From: an uncultured Verrucomicrobiota bacterium
Lineage (GTDB): Bacteria; Verrucomicrobiota; Kiritimatiellia; CAIVKH01
Assembly (NCBI GenBank): GCA_937996795.1
Contig: CALKUH010000029.1
Coordinates: 1-64,000 of the forward strand
Length of the DNA: 64,000 bases
Direction: 5' to 3'
In this document: piece after piece, positions 23,465 to 30,924 of the stretch
How the letters are laid out: each line of letters begins with the position of its first letter
Position numbering within the stretch: the stretch's first letter is position 1
Translations under genes and position numbers: made by a program
The notes under the pieces: generated by a model
What the model was told of the DNA's origin: nothing
Database searches by the model: none
What the model saw: only the letters and a program-made list of their open reading frames with translations

Positions 23465-25570
23465 TCAGGGCGATTGCAGGATGCGGTAGTAGCCGGAACC
23501 GGGTCCGGTCTGGTGCCACGCATTGCTGACGGGGAACTGCTGCGGGTTGCCCGCGGTCCGCAGCAGGGTCCACGGACCCTCCGCGGCGTGGCCCGGTCCC
23601 GTCGCGTGCCAGAGCGTGGTGGTCTTGCCCTGCACGACAGGCCATTCGAGCGCGGACAGGAGCGGCGCGGATAGTTGGAAAACCGACAGGGGATCGGCGG
23701 GATCGGTGCAGGCCAGGTATTCGTGCCGGTTCCCGGCGCGATCGCCATCCGCGTCTCCCTCCGCGCCTTCCGCTCCTGCGGCAGACGCTGGATCCAGGCC
23801 GAACGCGTCCTCCCACGCATCGGGCAGACCGTCGCCGTCGCGGTCGGGGTCCGCGGCGTCGTTCACCCCGTCGCCGTCGAGGTCGCCGGGGTCGAGGCGC
23901 ACGAACTCATTGCTGCCGAGCAACTGCCCGTCGCCGTTGCCGGCGGGCGCCTGCGCCACGGTCACCAGCGCGCCGCCATCGCCGCTCCCGTACGGCGCCG
24001 CGGCGAGGTACACCGCCGTGGTGAAGCCGGGGCCGAGCAGCGCCCCGAGATCGAGCACACCTTCCAGCCAGCCGCCGTTTTCGAAATACGTCGTCGCGCG
24101 CGCAAGGGCGAGGTTGGTGATCTGCGCGGACGCGGCGTCGAACCAGCCTCGGAACTCGTTGTCGTTTTCATCCGCAAGATACGCCAGCCACGCGGCGGCC
24201 TGGCCCGACTTGGCCCACGGCGCCGCGCGCGCCGCAGCGGGATTCGTCGCGATGAAGATGAAGTGGTCGTTGCCCTCGCCGGCATCCTGCGTCGCGACGT
24301 AGAGGTAGCGCCCATCGAACCGGGTGCGCAGCACCAGGCCGTTTTCGGCCACGACGGTGGAGAGCCGGTCGGCGAGCCCCTCCATCGGATAGTGGCGGAC
24401 ATCCGTCGGGTTCTGGGTCGCCGTCGCCTGCGCGGGATCGGTCTCGCCGCCCTCGACCTGGCCGTTGCCGTTGAGGTCCTCCTGGCCGTCGAGCAGGCCG
24501 TCGTTGTCCGTGTCGGGATCGGCCGGCAGTGTGTTCCCGTTGGCCGCCTCGCGCGCATCCGGCAGCCCGTCGCGGTCGTAGTCCGCCGCCGGGCCGGGCA
24601 GGCGCATCGTGGCGAGCACCGGGTAGTGGTCGGAGGGATACTGGAGGCGGGTGGCGCTGGTGTTCAGGTTCGTCGCGAGGGCCGCGTCGTAGACGACCTG
24701 CGCGGTGAGCGCGGTGAACCCGCCCCGGTGCAGGATCCAATCAATCCGCTCGTTCGCCGCGCGGACGCCCCCGGCATATCCGTGCAGCGTGCCGGAATTA
24801 TTCCACGAGCCGTGCACCTGCTGCCAGCTGTCGGTGAAATCGCCGGTGACGTTGTTGGTGGTGTGGCTGCCCGTGAACAGCCGCCAGGCCGCCGCGTCCT
24901 GGGTGCAGTTGAAATCGCCGCAGACGATGGCCAGCGGCGAGCGCGGATGCCGCTCCGCCCGCGTCCGCGCATCATCGGCGATCAGCGCCGCGCTGCGCGC
25001 CTGGGGATCGCTGTTGAAGTCGAAGTGCGTGGTGTAGAAAAAGAACGTCTGCCCCGTCGCCTGCCAGCGGAAGCGGCCCCACAGCGCGAGGCGCGGGAAG
25101 GCCAGCCCCATGTTGGGGAAATAGGCGTAGGGATTAAAATTCGTGCCCGGCGGATTATTCCAGTAGCCGCCGCCCGGCTGCGGGCCGAGCGCAAAGACCC
25201 CGCGGTCCAGCAGGTCGAGCGTCGCCGGGTTCCACGCGAAGGCCGCGTTCTCCAGGCCGCCCCCGCCGCTGGGCCGGTTGCGGTCGAACTGGTAGCCCGG
25301 CAGCAGCGACGCGAAGTCGTCCAGCTGCCCGGTCTCACCCTCCTGGAGCGCGACGAGGTCCGGCTGGTGCGCCAGCACGACGTCGCGGGCGACCAGTCGA
25401 CGGGCCGGGGCCTGGTTCACATTCTGCCACGCGTTGTCGCCGTCCGGCGCGGAGGCGTACCGCAGGTTAAACGTCATCACCCGGATGACGTTGGTTGCTC
25501 CGCCCGCCGTGGCGAACCCGCCCACCAGGCCCGCCAGGACGACCGCCCGCAAGGCGCATCGATACCCCAT
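23465..25570 (-). CDS. Secreted endonuclease/exonuclease/phosphatase-family protein with calcium-type repeats
   Basis: A 701-residue exported protein. The signal peptide covers about 1-25. An EEP-fold domain runs to about 330: VMTFNLRYAS, a Glu in VALQEGETGQ, GDFNCTQDA and a terminal PSDHYPVLATM. Two thrombospondin-3/calcium-type stretches follow (DRDGLPDAREA...DTDNDGLLDGQED and DLDGDGVNDAADPDRDGDG), separated by a beta domain. The last 90 residues form a beta-sandwich-like tail that may serve for sorting or attachment. Start 25570 is supported by a promoter ending 6 nt upstream. Substrate (extracellular DNA, phosphoester or sphingolipid) is unknown. Confidence 0.82.
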   Translation of the reverse strand: MGYRCALRAVVLAGLVGGFATAGGATNVIRVMTFNLRYASAPDGDNAWQNVNQAPARRLVARDVVLAHQPDLVALQEGETGQLDDFASLLPGYQFDRNRPSGGGGLENAAFAWNPATLDLLDRGVFALGPQPGGGYWNNPPGTNFNPYAYFPNMGLAFPRLALWGRFRWQATGQTFFFYTTHFDFNSDPQARSAALIADDARTRAERHPRSPLAIVCGDFNCTQDAAAWRLFTGSHTTNNVTGDFTDSWQQVHGSWNNSGTLHGYAGGVRAANERIDWILHRGGFTALTAQVVYDAALATNLNTSATRLQYPSDHYPVLATMRLPGPAADYDRDGLPDAREAANGNTLPADPDTDNDGLLDGQEDLNGNGQVEGGETDPAQATATQNPTDVRHYPMEGLADRLSTVVAENGLVLRTRFDGRYLYVATQDAGEGNDHFIFIATNPAAARAAPWAKSGQAAAWLAYLADENDNEFRGWFDAASAQITNLALARATTYFENGGWLEGVLDLGALLGPGFTTAVYLAAAPYGSGDGGALVTVAQAPAGNGDGQLLGSNEFVRLDPGDLDGDGVNDAADPDRDGDGLPDAWEDAFGLDPASAAGAEGAEGDADGDRAGNRHEYLACTDPADPLSVFQLSAPLLSALEWPVVQGKTTTLWHATGPGHAAEGPWTLLRTAGNPQQFPVSNAWHQTGPGSGYYRILQSP

Positions 25571-25576
25571 CCGGCC

Positions 25577-25605
25577 AGCATACGGGGGCGCCCGGCCGCT
25601 GGCAA
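25577..25605 (-). promoter_or_regulatory. Promoter of secreted nuclease gene, predicted leaderless
   Basis: On the minus strand TTGCCA (25600-25605), a 17-bp spacer and TATGCT (25577-25582), which ends 6 nt before the ATG at 25570. Confidence 0.6.
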
Positions 25606-25635
25606 TCGTCCGGCCCGCGCCCCCCAGATTCTTCA

Positions 25636-25660
25636 CTGGACACCGGACACCGGTCACTGG
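25636..25660. repeat. GGACACC tandem word
   Basis: A short 7-bp-period array (TGGACACC, GGACACC, GGTCACTGG) in the divergent spacer between the nuclease and reductase genes. It is similar in build to the GTGTCAGG/CTGACACC family. Confidence 0.5.
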
Positions 25661-25676
25661 TTACCTCCTCCGCACG

Positions 25677-26531
25677 ATGAACATTCTTCTCCTCGGTTCC
25701 TCCGGCTTTCTCGGGCGCGAAGTGGTTCGCGCGTTTGGCGATCACGCGCTCACGGCGGTCAGCCGGCGCGGGGGCGGCGGCGCGCGCGCGGCGGATATCC
25801 GCGATCCGGATGTCGTGCGCGGGCTGGTCGACGAGACGCGGCCGGACGCCGTGTTGCTGCTCGCGGCGTATCGCGAGCCCGACGTGTGCGAGGACAACCC
25901 GGGCGAGGCGCGTCGGCTGAACGTCGAACCCGCGCGCGCGCTGCGCTCGTGCCTGCCCGCGGCGACGCGCCTGTTGTTTGTCAGCACGGACTACGTGTTC
26001 GATGGCGAACACCCGCCGTACACCGAGACGTCGCCGCGGTCCCCGGTCAGCGTGTACGGGCTCACGAAGGCCGAGGCGGAGGACGCGCTCGCCGGGCGCC
26101 CGAACACCACGATCCTGCGCGTGCCGCTGCTGATCGGCGGCGGCGCGACGCTGGCGGACTGCGGGTTCATCGGCCAGATGGTCGAGGCGGTCCGCGGCGG
26201 GCAGCCGCAGCTCGCGGACGACGTGTTGATGCGGTTCCCGACGTGGACGCGCGACGTCGCCGGCGCCATCCGGTTCCTCGTCGAGCGCGGGGCCGACGGC
26301 CTGTTCCACTACGGCGGCGCGCGCGGCGCGACCCGCTACGCGTGGACCGTCGAGACCGCGAACCTGCTCGGCCTCCCGCACGCCCACTTCACCCCGTCCA
26401 AAGCCATCATCCAGCGCAAGGCCCGCCGCCCGTTCAACAGCCAGCTCAACGACGACAAAATCCGGGCCCTGGGGTATACTCGCCACACCGACTTCGCGGA
26501 CGTGGTGCGAACCGTGCTGTCGGAACTGTAG
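25677..26531 (+). CDS. NAD(P)-dependent sugar-nucleotide reductase, RmlD-like
   Basis: A short-chain dehydrogenase of the dTDP-4-dehydrorhamnose reductase (RmlD) type, 284 aa. The Rossmann motif GSSGFLGREV is at residues 8-17, LLLAAYREPDVCEDNP and FVSTDYVFDGEHPPYTE are RmlD signatures, and VYGLTKAEAED holds the catalytic Tyr/Lys. No RmlA/B/C genes are nearby, so the substrate may be another deoxysugar or a methionine-adenosyltransferase-beta-like role. The TAG stop coincides with the start of a dispersed repeat. Confidence 0.8.
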   Translation: MNILLLGSSGFLGREVVRAFGDHALTAVSRRGGGGARAADIRDPDVVRGLVDETRPDAVLLLAAYREPDVCEDNPGEARRLNVEPARALRSCLPAATRLLFVSTDYVFDGEHPPYTETSPRSPVSVYGLTKAEAEDALAGRPNTTILRVPLLIGGGATLADCGFIGQMVEAVRGGQPQLADDVLMRFPTWTRDVAGAIRFLVERGADGLFHYGGARGATRYAWTVETANLLGLPHAHFTPSKAIIQRKARRPFNSQLNDDKIRALGYTRHTDFADVVRTVLSEL

Positions 26532-26542
26532 CCGCGCGGCGG
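26526..26542 (+). repeat. Dispersed repeat, CTGTAGCCGCGC family (copy 2)
   Basis: CTGTAGCCGCGC overlaps the stop codon of the upstream reductase (the TAG is inside the word). It is followed by GGCGG. See also 14064-14089 and 32669-32694. Confidence 0.5.
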
Positions 26543-26568
26543 TGGGAAAATGGGGGGGGGGACGTTTT

Positions 26569-26623
26569 GCAACGTCTGTAAAAAATGGGTGGGCGCGTTT
26601 CCAACGTCTGTAAAATCTTTTTT
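26569..26623 (+). repeat. Paired 'CAACGTCTGTAAAA' repeat (copy A)
   Basis: Two copies of CAACGTCTGTAAAA begin at 26570 and 26602, 32 bp apart; the second continues TCTTTTTTGC. The same paired structure, 31 bp apart, lies at 46316-46363. The second copy is inside the start of the esterase reading frame and codes part of its signal peptide. Confidence 0.7.
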
Positions 26624-28279
26624 GCCGCCGCCTGCCTTTCCGTCGCGGCGCGGGCGGAGGTGGCGTGGCGGACGCCGGTGTCATTTACCGCGGTGTCCAA
26701 TACGGGGATTGGCCGGAGCCTGTACGTGGTGGGGAATCAGCCGGAGCTGGGCAACTGGCAGCCGACGGGTGCGGTGCGGCTCTCGGTGGCGGCGGGCACG
26801 AACTGGTCCGGCCAGGTGGCGATCCGCTCGGGTGCGAGCGTCGAGTACAAGTTCATCAGCCGCGTCGATTCCAGCGGGCAGCATTGTGAGAACACGAATG
26901 TCGTGTGGACGGGCGGGGCGAACCTGACATCGTCCGTCCCGGCGCATCCGGTGGCGCCGTATGCCGGGAAGACGATGTACTACCACTCGTCGTGGACGAG
27001 CGCGTTCCTGTTGTTCTCCACGGACGGCACGAATTTTTCGTCGACGAACATGACGCAGGTCGGCGCGGGGCGGACGGGCGGGGAGTACCTCTATCGCGTC
27101 AGCGGGTTCGGCGTGGCGGGCGCGCCGGTGCAGTTTGTGCCCAGCGGCTTTCTCGGCGGCACGCAGTTCTATGACAACGCGCCGTATCCGGGCTACGGGT
27201 CGGGCGACTACTACACGCCGCTCGATGTCTTTTTCCTGCAGGGCGGCCAGATCTTCAACTACTGGCCGCCGGCCGCGCCATCGGCCAGCCAGATCGTCAC
27301 GACGTTCGTTGGGTCATCGTTTGGCTCCATCCCGGCGCGGAATGTCCGTGTGTACCTGCCGCGCGGTTATACCAACAGCGCATGGCGGCGCTACCCGGTG
27401 CTGTACATGCACGATGGGCAGAACGTGTTTGCGCCGGGCGGCGCGTTCGGCTGCTGGGGGGTCGAGAGCACGATGGATCGTGAAATCAGCCAGGGGCGGG
27501 TGCGGGAGACGATCGTGGTGGGGGTGTTGGATGTGGGGAACCGGCTGTCGGAATACTGCCCGCCGGGCGACACGGCGGCGGGCAATCCGGGCAACGCGAA
27601 GGAATATGCGAACTTTCTCATTCACAATGTGCGGCCGCATGTGGATGCCGCGTTTCGCACGCTGAACGATCCGGGCAATACGCTGACGATCGGGTCGTCC
27701 ATGGGGGGCTTGGTTTCCGCCTATCTCGGGCTGGAGACCAATGTGTTCGGGAAAGTTGGGCCGATGTCGCCCTCGTTCTGGACGGCGTCGAATTTTGTCG
27801 GACGGATCGCGACGAATGCGCTGCCGCTCGTTCGGTTTTACATGGATTGGGGCACGGGCAACGAAGCCAGTTCCATGTGGAATCCGTGCTGGGGGGTCGT
27901 CGCGGCGCTGGATCGCAACGGGTACAGCCGGGGTCAGGATTTGCTTCCCGTCGTCGGGTGCGGACAGGATCACAACGAGGCGGCGTGGTCCAATCGCTTC
28001 CCGGTTGCCGCACGGTTCCTGCTCTCGCCGTGGGATGAACCAAACCGACTCGCGCAGGAGGAGCATCCGCCGCGGGTGGGGTGGAGCGGGGCGACCGGGG
28101 TGGTGCATCGGTCGCTGGCGGGGTTCCGCTATCGGCTGGAGCAGGCGAGTGATCCGGGGGGGGCGTGGGCGTCGGTCCAGACCTCGGCGGTGGAAGCGCT
28201 GCCGTGGTCCAGCGTGGAGTTTGGGGCCTCCGGCGGGGCCGAAATCCGCCTGTTCCGCAGCGTGGCGGAAATGCCGTAA
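26585..28279 (+). CDS. Secreted esterase, alpha/beta-hydrolase with N-terminal starch-binding-like domain
   Basis: A 564-residue exported protein. The signal peptide is about 1-24 (MGGRVSNVCKIFFAAACLSV, partly coded by the dispersed repeat). A CBM20-like module follows (LYVVGNQPELGNWQPTGAVRLS...VEYKFI, about 30-120). The esterase domain resembles enterochelin/feruloyl esterases: VRVYLPRGY, YMHDGQNVFA, the nucleophile elbow GSSMGG near residue 375, and a His in CGQDHNEAAW. A likely role is deacylation of carbohydrate esters outside the cytoplasm; the substrate is unproven. It ends with a small beta tail. Confidence 0.83.
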   Translation: MGGRVSNVCKIFFAAACLSVAARAEVAWRTPVSFTAVSNTGIGRSLYVVGNQPELGNWQPTGAVRLSVAAGTNWSGQVAIRSGASVEYKFISRVDSSGQHCENTNVVWTGGANLTSSVPAHPVAPYAGKTMYYHSSWTSAFLLFSTDGTNFSSTNMTQVGAGRTGGEYLYRVSGFGVAGAPVQFVPSGFLGGTQFYDNAPYPGYGSGDYYTPLDVFFLQGGQIFNYWPPAAPSASQIVTTFVGSSFGSIPARNVRVYLPRGYTNSAWRRYPVLYMHDGQNVFAPGGAFGCWGVESTMDREISQGRVRETIVVGVLDVGNRLSEYCPPGDTAAGNPGNAKEYANFLIHNVRPHVDAAFRTLNDPGNTLTIGSSMGGLVSAYLGLETNVFGKVGPMSPSFWTASNFVGRIATNALPLVRFYMDWGTGNEASSMWNPCWGVVAALDRNGYSRGQDLLPVVGCGQDHNEAAWSNRFPVAARFLLSPWDEPNRLAQEEHPPRVGWSGATGVVHRSLAGFRYRLEQASDPGGAWASVQTSAVEALPWSSVEFGASGGAEIRLFRSVAEMP

Positions 28280-28297
28280 GGCGTTTGGAATACGACT

Positions 28298-28320
28298 GAT
28301 AGGACGGATAGGACCTATCC
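28298..28320. repeat. 'GATAGGAC' short repeat
   Basis: Two direct copies of GATAGGAC or a close variant, then CTATCC, giving GGATA and TATCC inverted ends. It lies 19 bp after the esterase stop and has no terminator-like T tract. Confidence 0.4.
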
Positions 28321-28346
28321 TCAAAAAGAATTAGCTCGGCCCTCAC

Positions 28347-28374
28347 TTGACTTAAACGGTTTAGTTGTTAGCTT
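28347..28374 (+). promoter_or_regulatory. Promoter of lytic transglycosylase gene
   Basis: TTGACT (28347-28352), a 16-bp spacer and TAGCTT (28369-28374). The spacer begins with the inverted repeat TAAAC-G-GTTTA. It predicts a leader of about 110 nt. Confidence 0.45.
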
Positions 28375-28441
28375 CGACCGTTTGTTGGGGCGAGGAAGGC
28401 TTGCCGTGCGGGAGTGTGCGGGGGCGTGATCGCTCGACAGA

Positions 28442-28461
28442 CCGGCTGGGTGGCCAGCCGG
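28442..28461 (+). promoter_or_regulatory. Stable hairpin in transglycosylase leader
   Basis: A perfect 8-bp stem, CCGGCTGG with CCAGCCGG, and a GTGG loop. It lies 32 nt upstream of the start codon and has no following T tract, so it is more likely a leader structure than a terminator. Confidence 0.5.
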
Positions 28462-28493
28462 CATGAAGTTCAAGGGTACAAGGGAGATCCTTC

Positions 28494-29153
28494 ATGAAGC
28501 AGGGTGTCGAGTTCAAGCGTGGGGTCTGGGTTGCGGTGGCCGTGCTGGGGACGTCCGTGTCGTTCGGTGCGCCGATCGGGGCGGGTGTGTTTTTCCCCGC
28601 GCCTGAGTCCCGGTATGAGGTCGCGGCGCGGTTGGCACTGCCGGTGCCGGCCCCCGCGCGTCCGCAGGCGCCGGTGTTGGACCAGCGGCTGATCGCCGAT
28701 TTGCTGGTCGATTCCATCGTGCAAATTGAATCGGGCGGCAATCCGCGCACCGTCGGCTCCAAGGGGGAGCGCGGCCTGATGCAGATCAAGGCCGACACCT
28801 GGGGCGAAGTGACGCGCCAGGTGTTCGGAGCGCGTATCTCGTTTTCCCGGGCGTTCGAGGCGGACCTGAACCGCACGGTCGGCGCGTCCTATCTCGCCCA
28901 GCTCCAAACATTCCTCCACCGCCATCGCGCCCAGTGGAAAGCCGATGAGCGCTCCCTGTTGCTCGCCTGCTACAACGCCGGTCCCGAGCGCGTGCGCCGC
29001 AGCGGGTTCGACCTGCGCCGGTTGCCCGCCAGCACGCAGGACTATGTGAAGCGGGGCGGCGCGCTGCACGACAGTTTCCTCGTCGAGCACAACATCTCGA
29101 CCCGCCAGGTGCGCCTGGCGATGGATGCGACGCGTCGCTCGGGCGGCGCCTGA
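28494..29153 (+). CDS. SLT-type lytic transglycosylase
   Basis: A 219-residue exported protein with a soluble lytic transglycosylase domain at about 70-190. The catalytic Glu is in VQIESGGNPRTVGSKGERGLMQI, and LLACYNAGPERVRR and RLPASTQDYVKR are the later SLT motifs. These enzymes cleave peptidoglycan between MurNAc and GlcNAc with 1,6-anhydro formation. An AAGGGAG Shine-Dalgarno precedes the ATG. The signal region (about 1-25) is only moderately hydrophobic. The gene is monocistronic in appearance, with a structured leader. Confidence 0.88.
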   Translation: MKQGVEFKRGVWVAVAVLGTSVSFGAPIGAGVFFPAPESRYEVAARLALPVPAPARPQAPVLDQRLIADLLVDSIVQIESGGNPRTVGSKGERGLMQIKADTWGEVTRQVFGARISFSRAFEADLNRTVGASYLAQLQTFLHRHRAQWKADERSLLLACYNAGPERVRRSGFDLRRLPASTQDYVKRGGALHDSFLVEHNISTRQVRLAMDATRRSGGA

Positions 29154-29221
29154 GCGTGGCTCCGCCGCGCTTGTTTCCGCGCGGGGCCTGTGATAGGAGA
29201 GGGGCCGTTTAGGAGATCCGC

Positions 29222-29824
29222 ATGCAACCGAACATCGACATATCCGACGTCCTGCGCCGCAGTTTCGACCTCTACAAGGAAAACATCACGACGCTGCTGA
29301 TCGCGACGTTCCTCGCGTTCGTCATTTCGCTGCTGTCCGTCGGCATCCTCGCGGGCCCGATGTTCGCCGGGCTCGTGCTGATCACGCTGGGGCTGATCGA
29401 CAAAAAACAGCCGAAACCGGATGTCGGCGACCTGTTCAAGGGCTTCAACCACTTCCTGCCGGCGCTCGTGTATGTGATCCTGGTCTTCGTGGCCTCGTTC
29501 CTCGGCCAGATCATCCTGGGGATCATCCCGATCCTGGGCATGTTCCTGCCGACGCTGTTCTCGCTGGCGCTGGGCACCGTGACGCTGTTCGCGTTGTTCT
29601 ACATCGTCGAAAAGCAGATGGACGTCGTCGCCGCGCTGCAGAAGAGCTACGAAGTCGTGAAGACCAACTTCTGGATCTTCTTTGCGATCTACATCGTGGC
29701 CAGCGTGATCAGCGCCATGGGCATGATCGCCTGTTTCATCGGCGTGTTCGTCACGGCGCCCATGTACTACTGCATGGTTTCGGTGCTTTACCGCGACCTG
29801 CATCCCGCGCCCGCCTCCGCCTGA
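29222..29824 (+). CDS. Integral membrane protein
   Basis: A 200-residue protein with about four to five membrane segments (about 22-60, 75-100, 105-130, 145-180). The N-terminus ISDVLRRSFDLYKENITTLLIATFL is the amphipathic start common to 'DUF4013/DUF975-like' small membrane proteins. The function is unknown. An AGGAG Shine-Dalgarno lies 7-8 nt upstream. The next gene, DUF2752, follows after 22 bp, so the two are probably co-transcribed. Confidence 0.78.
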   Translation: MQPNIDISDVLRRSFDLYKENITTLLIATFLAFVISLLSVGILAGPMFAGLVLITLGLIDKKQPKPDVGDLFKGFNHFLPALVYVILVFVASFLGQIILGIIPILGMFLPTLFSLALGTVTLFALFYIVEKQMDVVAALQKSYEVVKTNFWIFFAIYIVASVISAMGMIACFIGVFVTAPMYYCMVSVLYRDLHPAPASA

Positions 29825-29846
29825 CGGGGGGCAGCGCCTCGGGTCC

Positions 29847-30233
29847 GTGTCATCAAGCCATCAGTTGCGTTGGGTTTGGGGCGCACTGTGTGCGGTCAGC
29901 CTGCTCGCCGTTGTCCTCGGCATGGCGCTTCCGCTGGAATCCCGCGTCGGGCTGCGCTGCGGGTTCCTGTCCCTGACCGGGTGGCCCTGTCTGTTCTGCG
30001 GGATGACGCGCGCATTCCTTGCCGCGGGACACGGCGCGTGGGCGGAGGCCTTCCGGCAGTCGCCGGTGGGCGCGTTGCTGTTTCCCGCCACGGCGGCATT
30101 TGCCGTGTGGAGCGGGTGGCGCGTGTGGCGCGGACGTACGCCCGCGTTGCGCGTCCCGGCCGGCGCATGGATCGCGCTGGCCGTGGCGTTGCTGGCGAAC
30201 TGGCTGTATCGCCTCGCCGCGGGGTTGAAGTGA
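29847..30233 (+). CDS. DUF2752 membrane protein
   Basis: A 128-residue protein with three predicted membrane helices and the DUF2752 signature: RCGFLSLTGWPCLFCGMTRAFLAAGHG, containing the paired cysteines and the 'CGMTRA' motif. The family is small, widespread and uncharacterised. The start is GTG at 29847, 22 bp after the preceding membrane-protein gene. It ends 15 bp before an inverted repeat that separates it from the convergent DUF2934 gene. Confidence 0.85.
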   Translation: MSSSHQLRWVWGALCAVSLLAVVLGMALPLESRVGLRCGFLSLTGWPCLFCGMTRAFLAAGHGAWAEAFRQSPVGALLFPATAAFAVWSGWRVWRGRTPALRVPAGAWIALAVALLANWLYRLAAGLK

Positions 30234-30247
30234 GCGGTGGGAGGATC

Positions 30248-30303
30248 GGTGTCGGGTGTCAGGTTTCAGGGAAGCGTATTAATCTTCCTGACACCTGACA
30301 CCG
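30248..30303. repeat. GTGTCAGG inverted repeat, possible bidirectional terminator
   Basis: The left arm is GGTGTCGGGTGTCAGG plus TTTCAGGGAAG (30248-30274). The right arm (30284-30303) is CTTCCTGACACCTGACACCG, its near reverse complement. The arms flank a 9-nt AT-rich loop between two convergent genes. It is built from the same 7-bp word as 20475-20496 and 36783-36806. Confidence 0.65.
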
Positions 30304-30316
30304 GAACACTGAACCC

Positions 30317-30742
30317 TCAAACGACCGTGACGCCGCGGCGTTTCAGGTCCGCGTCGATCTCGGATTCCGCCGCCGACCAATGCTCGGACGAGTCGCCCTG
30401 GAATCCGTGCTTCTCGGCGCGGAAGTAGGCGGCCTGTTCGATCATGCGCTGGCGCTCGGCCTTGCTCACCATCGTCGGCTTCGGCGCGACCGGCTTGGCG
30501 GGCGCCACCGGAGCTGCGGGCTTCGCGACGACGGGCGTCGCGGGCGCCACGGGTTTGGCCGGGGCCGGGACGACCGGCTTGGCCGGGGGCGTCACCGCCG
30601 CCTTGACCGCTGCCGGGGCCGGCTGGCCCTTCGTTTCAGCCTCAGCCGCAGCCGCCGCTACCGCTTTGGCCGTCGGAACCTTGGAAGTTTTGGCCACAGG
30701 GGCCTTTTTCGTACGCACTGTCTTTTTGGATGTATCAGCCAT
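30317..30742 (-). CDS. Histone H1-like Ala/Pro/Lys-rich protein with DUF2934 domain
   Basis: A 141-residue protein. Residues 1-30 are Lys-rich (KKTVRTKKAPVAKTSK), residues 31-95 are low-complexity Ala/Pro/Lys/Val resembling histone H1-like tails, and the C-terminal 45 residues match DUF2934 (RMIEQAAYFRAEKHGF...HWSAAESEIDADL). A nucleoid-associated role is possible from the tail, but unproven. The ATG at 30742 has an excellent AGGAGGG Shine-Dalgarno, and a clear sigma70-like promoter lies at 30791-30819. It is divergent from argS. Confidence 0.85.
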   Translation of the reverse strand: MADTSKKTVRTKKAPVAKTSKVPTAKAVAAAAAEAETKGQPAPAAVKAAVTPPAKPVVPAPAKPVAPATPVVAKPAAPVAPAKPVAPKPTMVSKAERQRMIEQAAYFRAEKHGFQGDSSEHWSAAESEIDADLKRRGVTVV

Positions 30743-30790
30743 GATATTTCCCTCCTGATATAACCCGGCATGGCTTGGGTAATAGGGGCC

Positions 30791-30819
30791 GGTATAGGAA
30801 AGAAGCCCCGCCAATGCAA
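30791..30819 (-). promoter_or_regulatory. Promoter of DUF2934 gene
   Basis: On the minus strand TTGCAT (30814-30819), a 17-bp spacer and TATACC (30791-30796). It predicts a leader of about 40 nt containing a strong Shine-Dalgarno at 30750-30756. Confidence 0.6.
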
Positions 30820-30924
30820 ACGTTTTAGCGTTAGTTTTTTCTTTGCCTGCCGCACGTTCCCCGCGCACTATGAGCCCCCGTTTGACCCGTTGAGCCCCAC
30901 GGCCTCGACTTTAGCGAATAAGAT

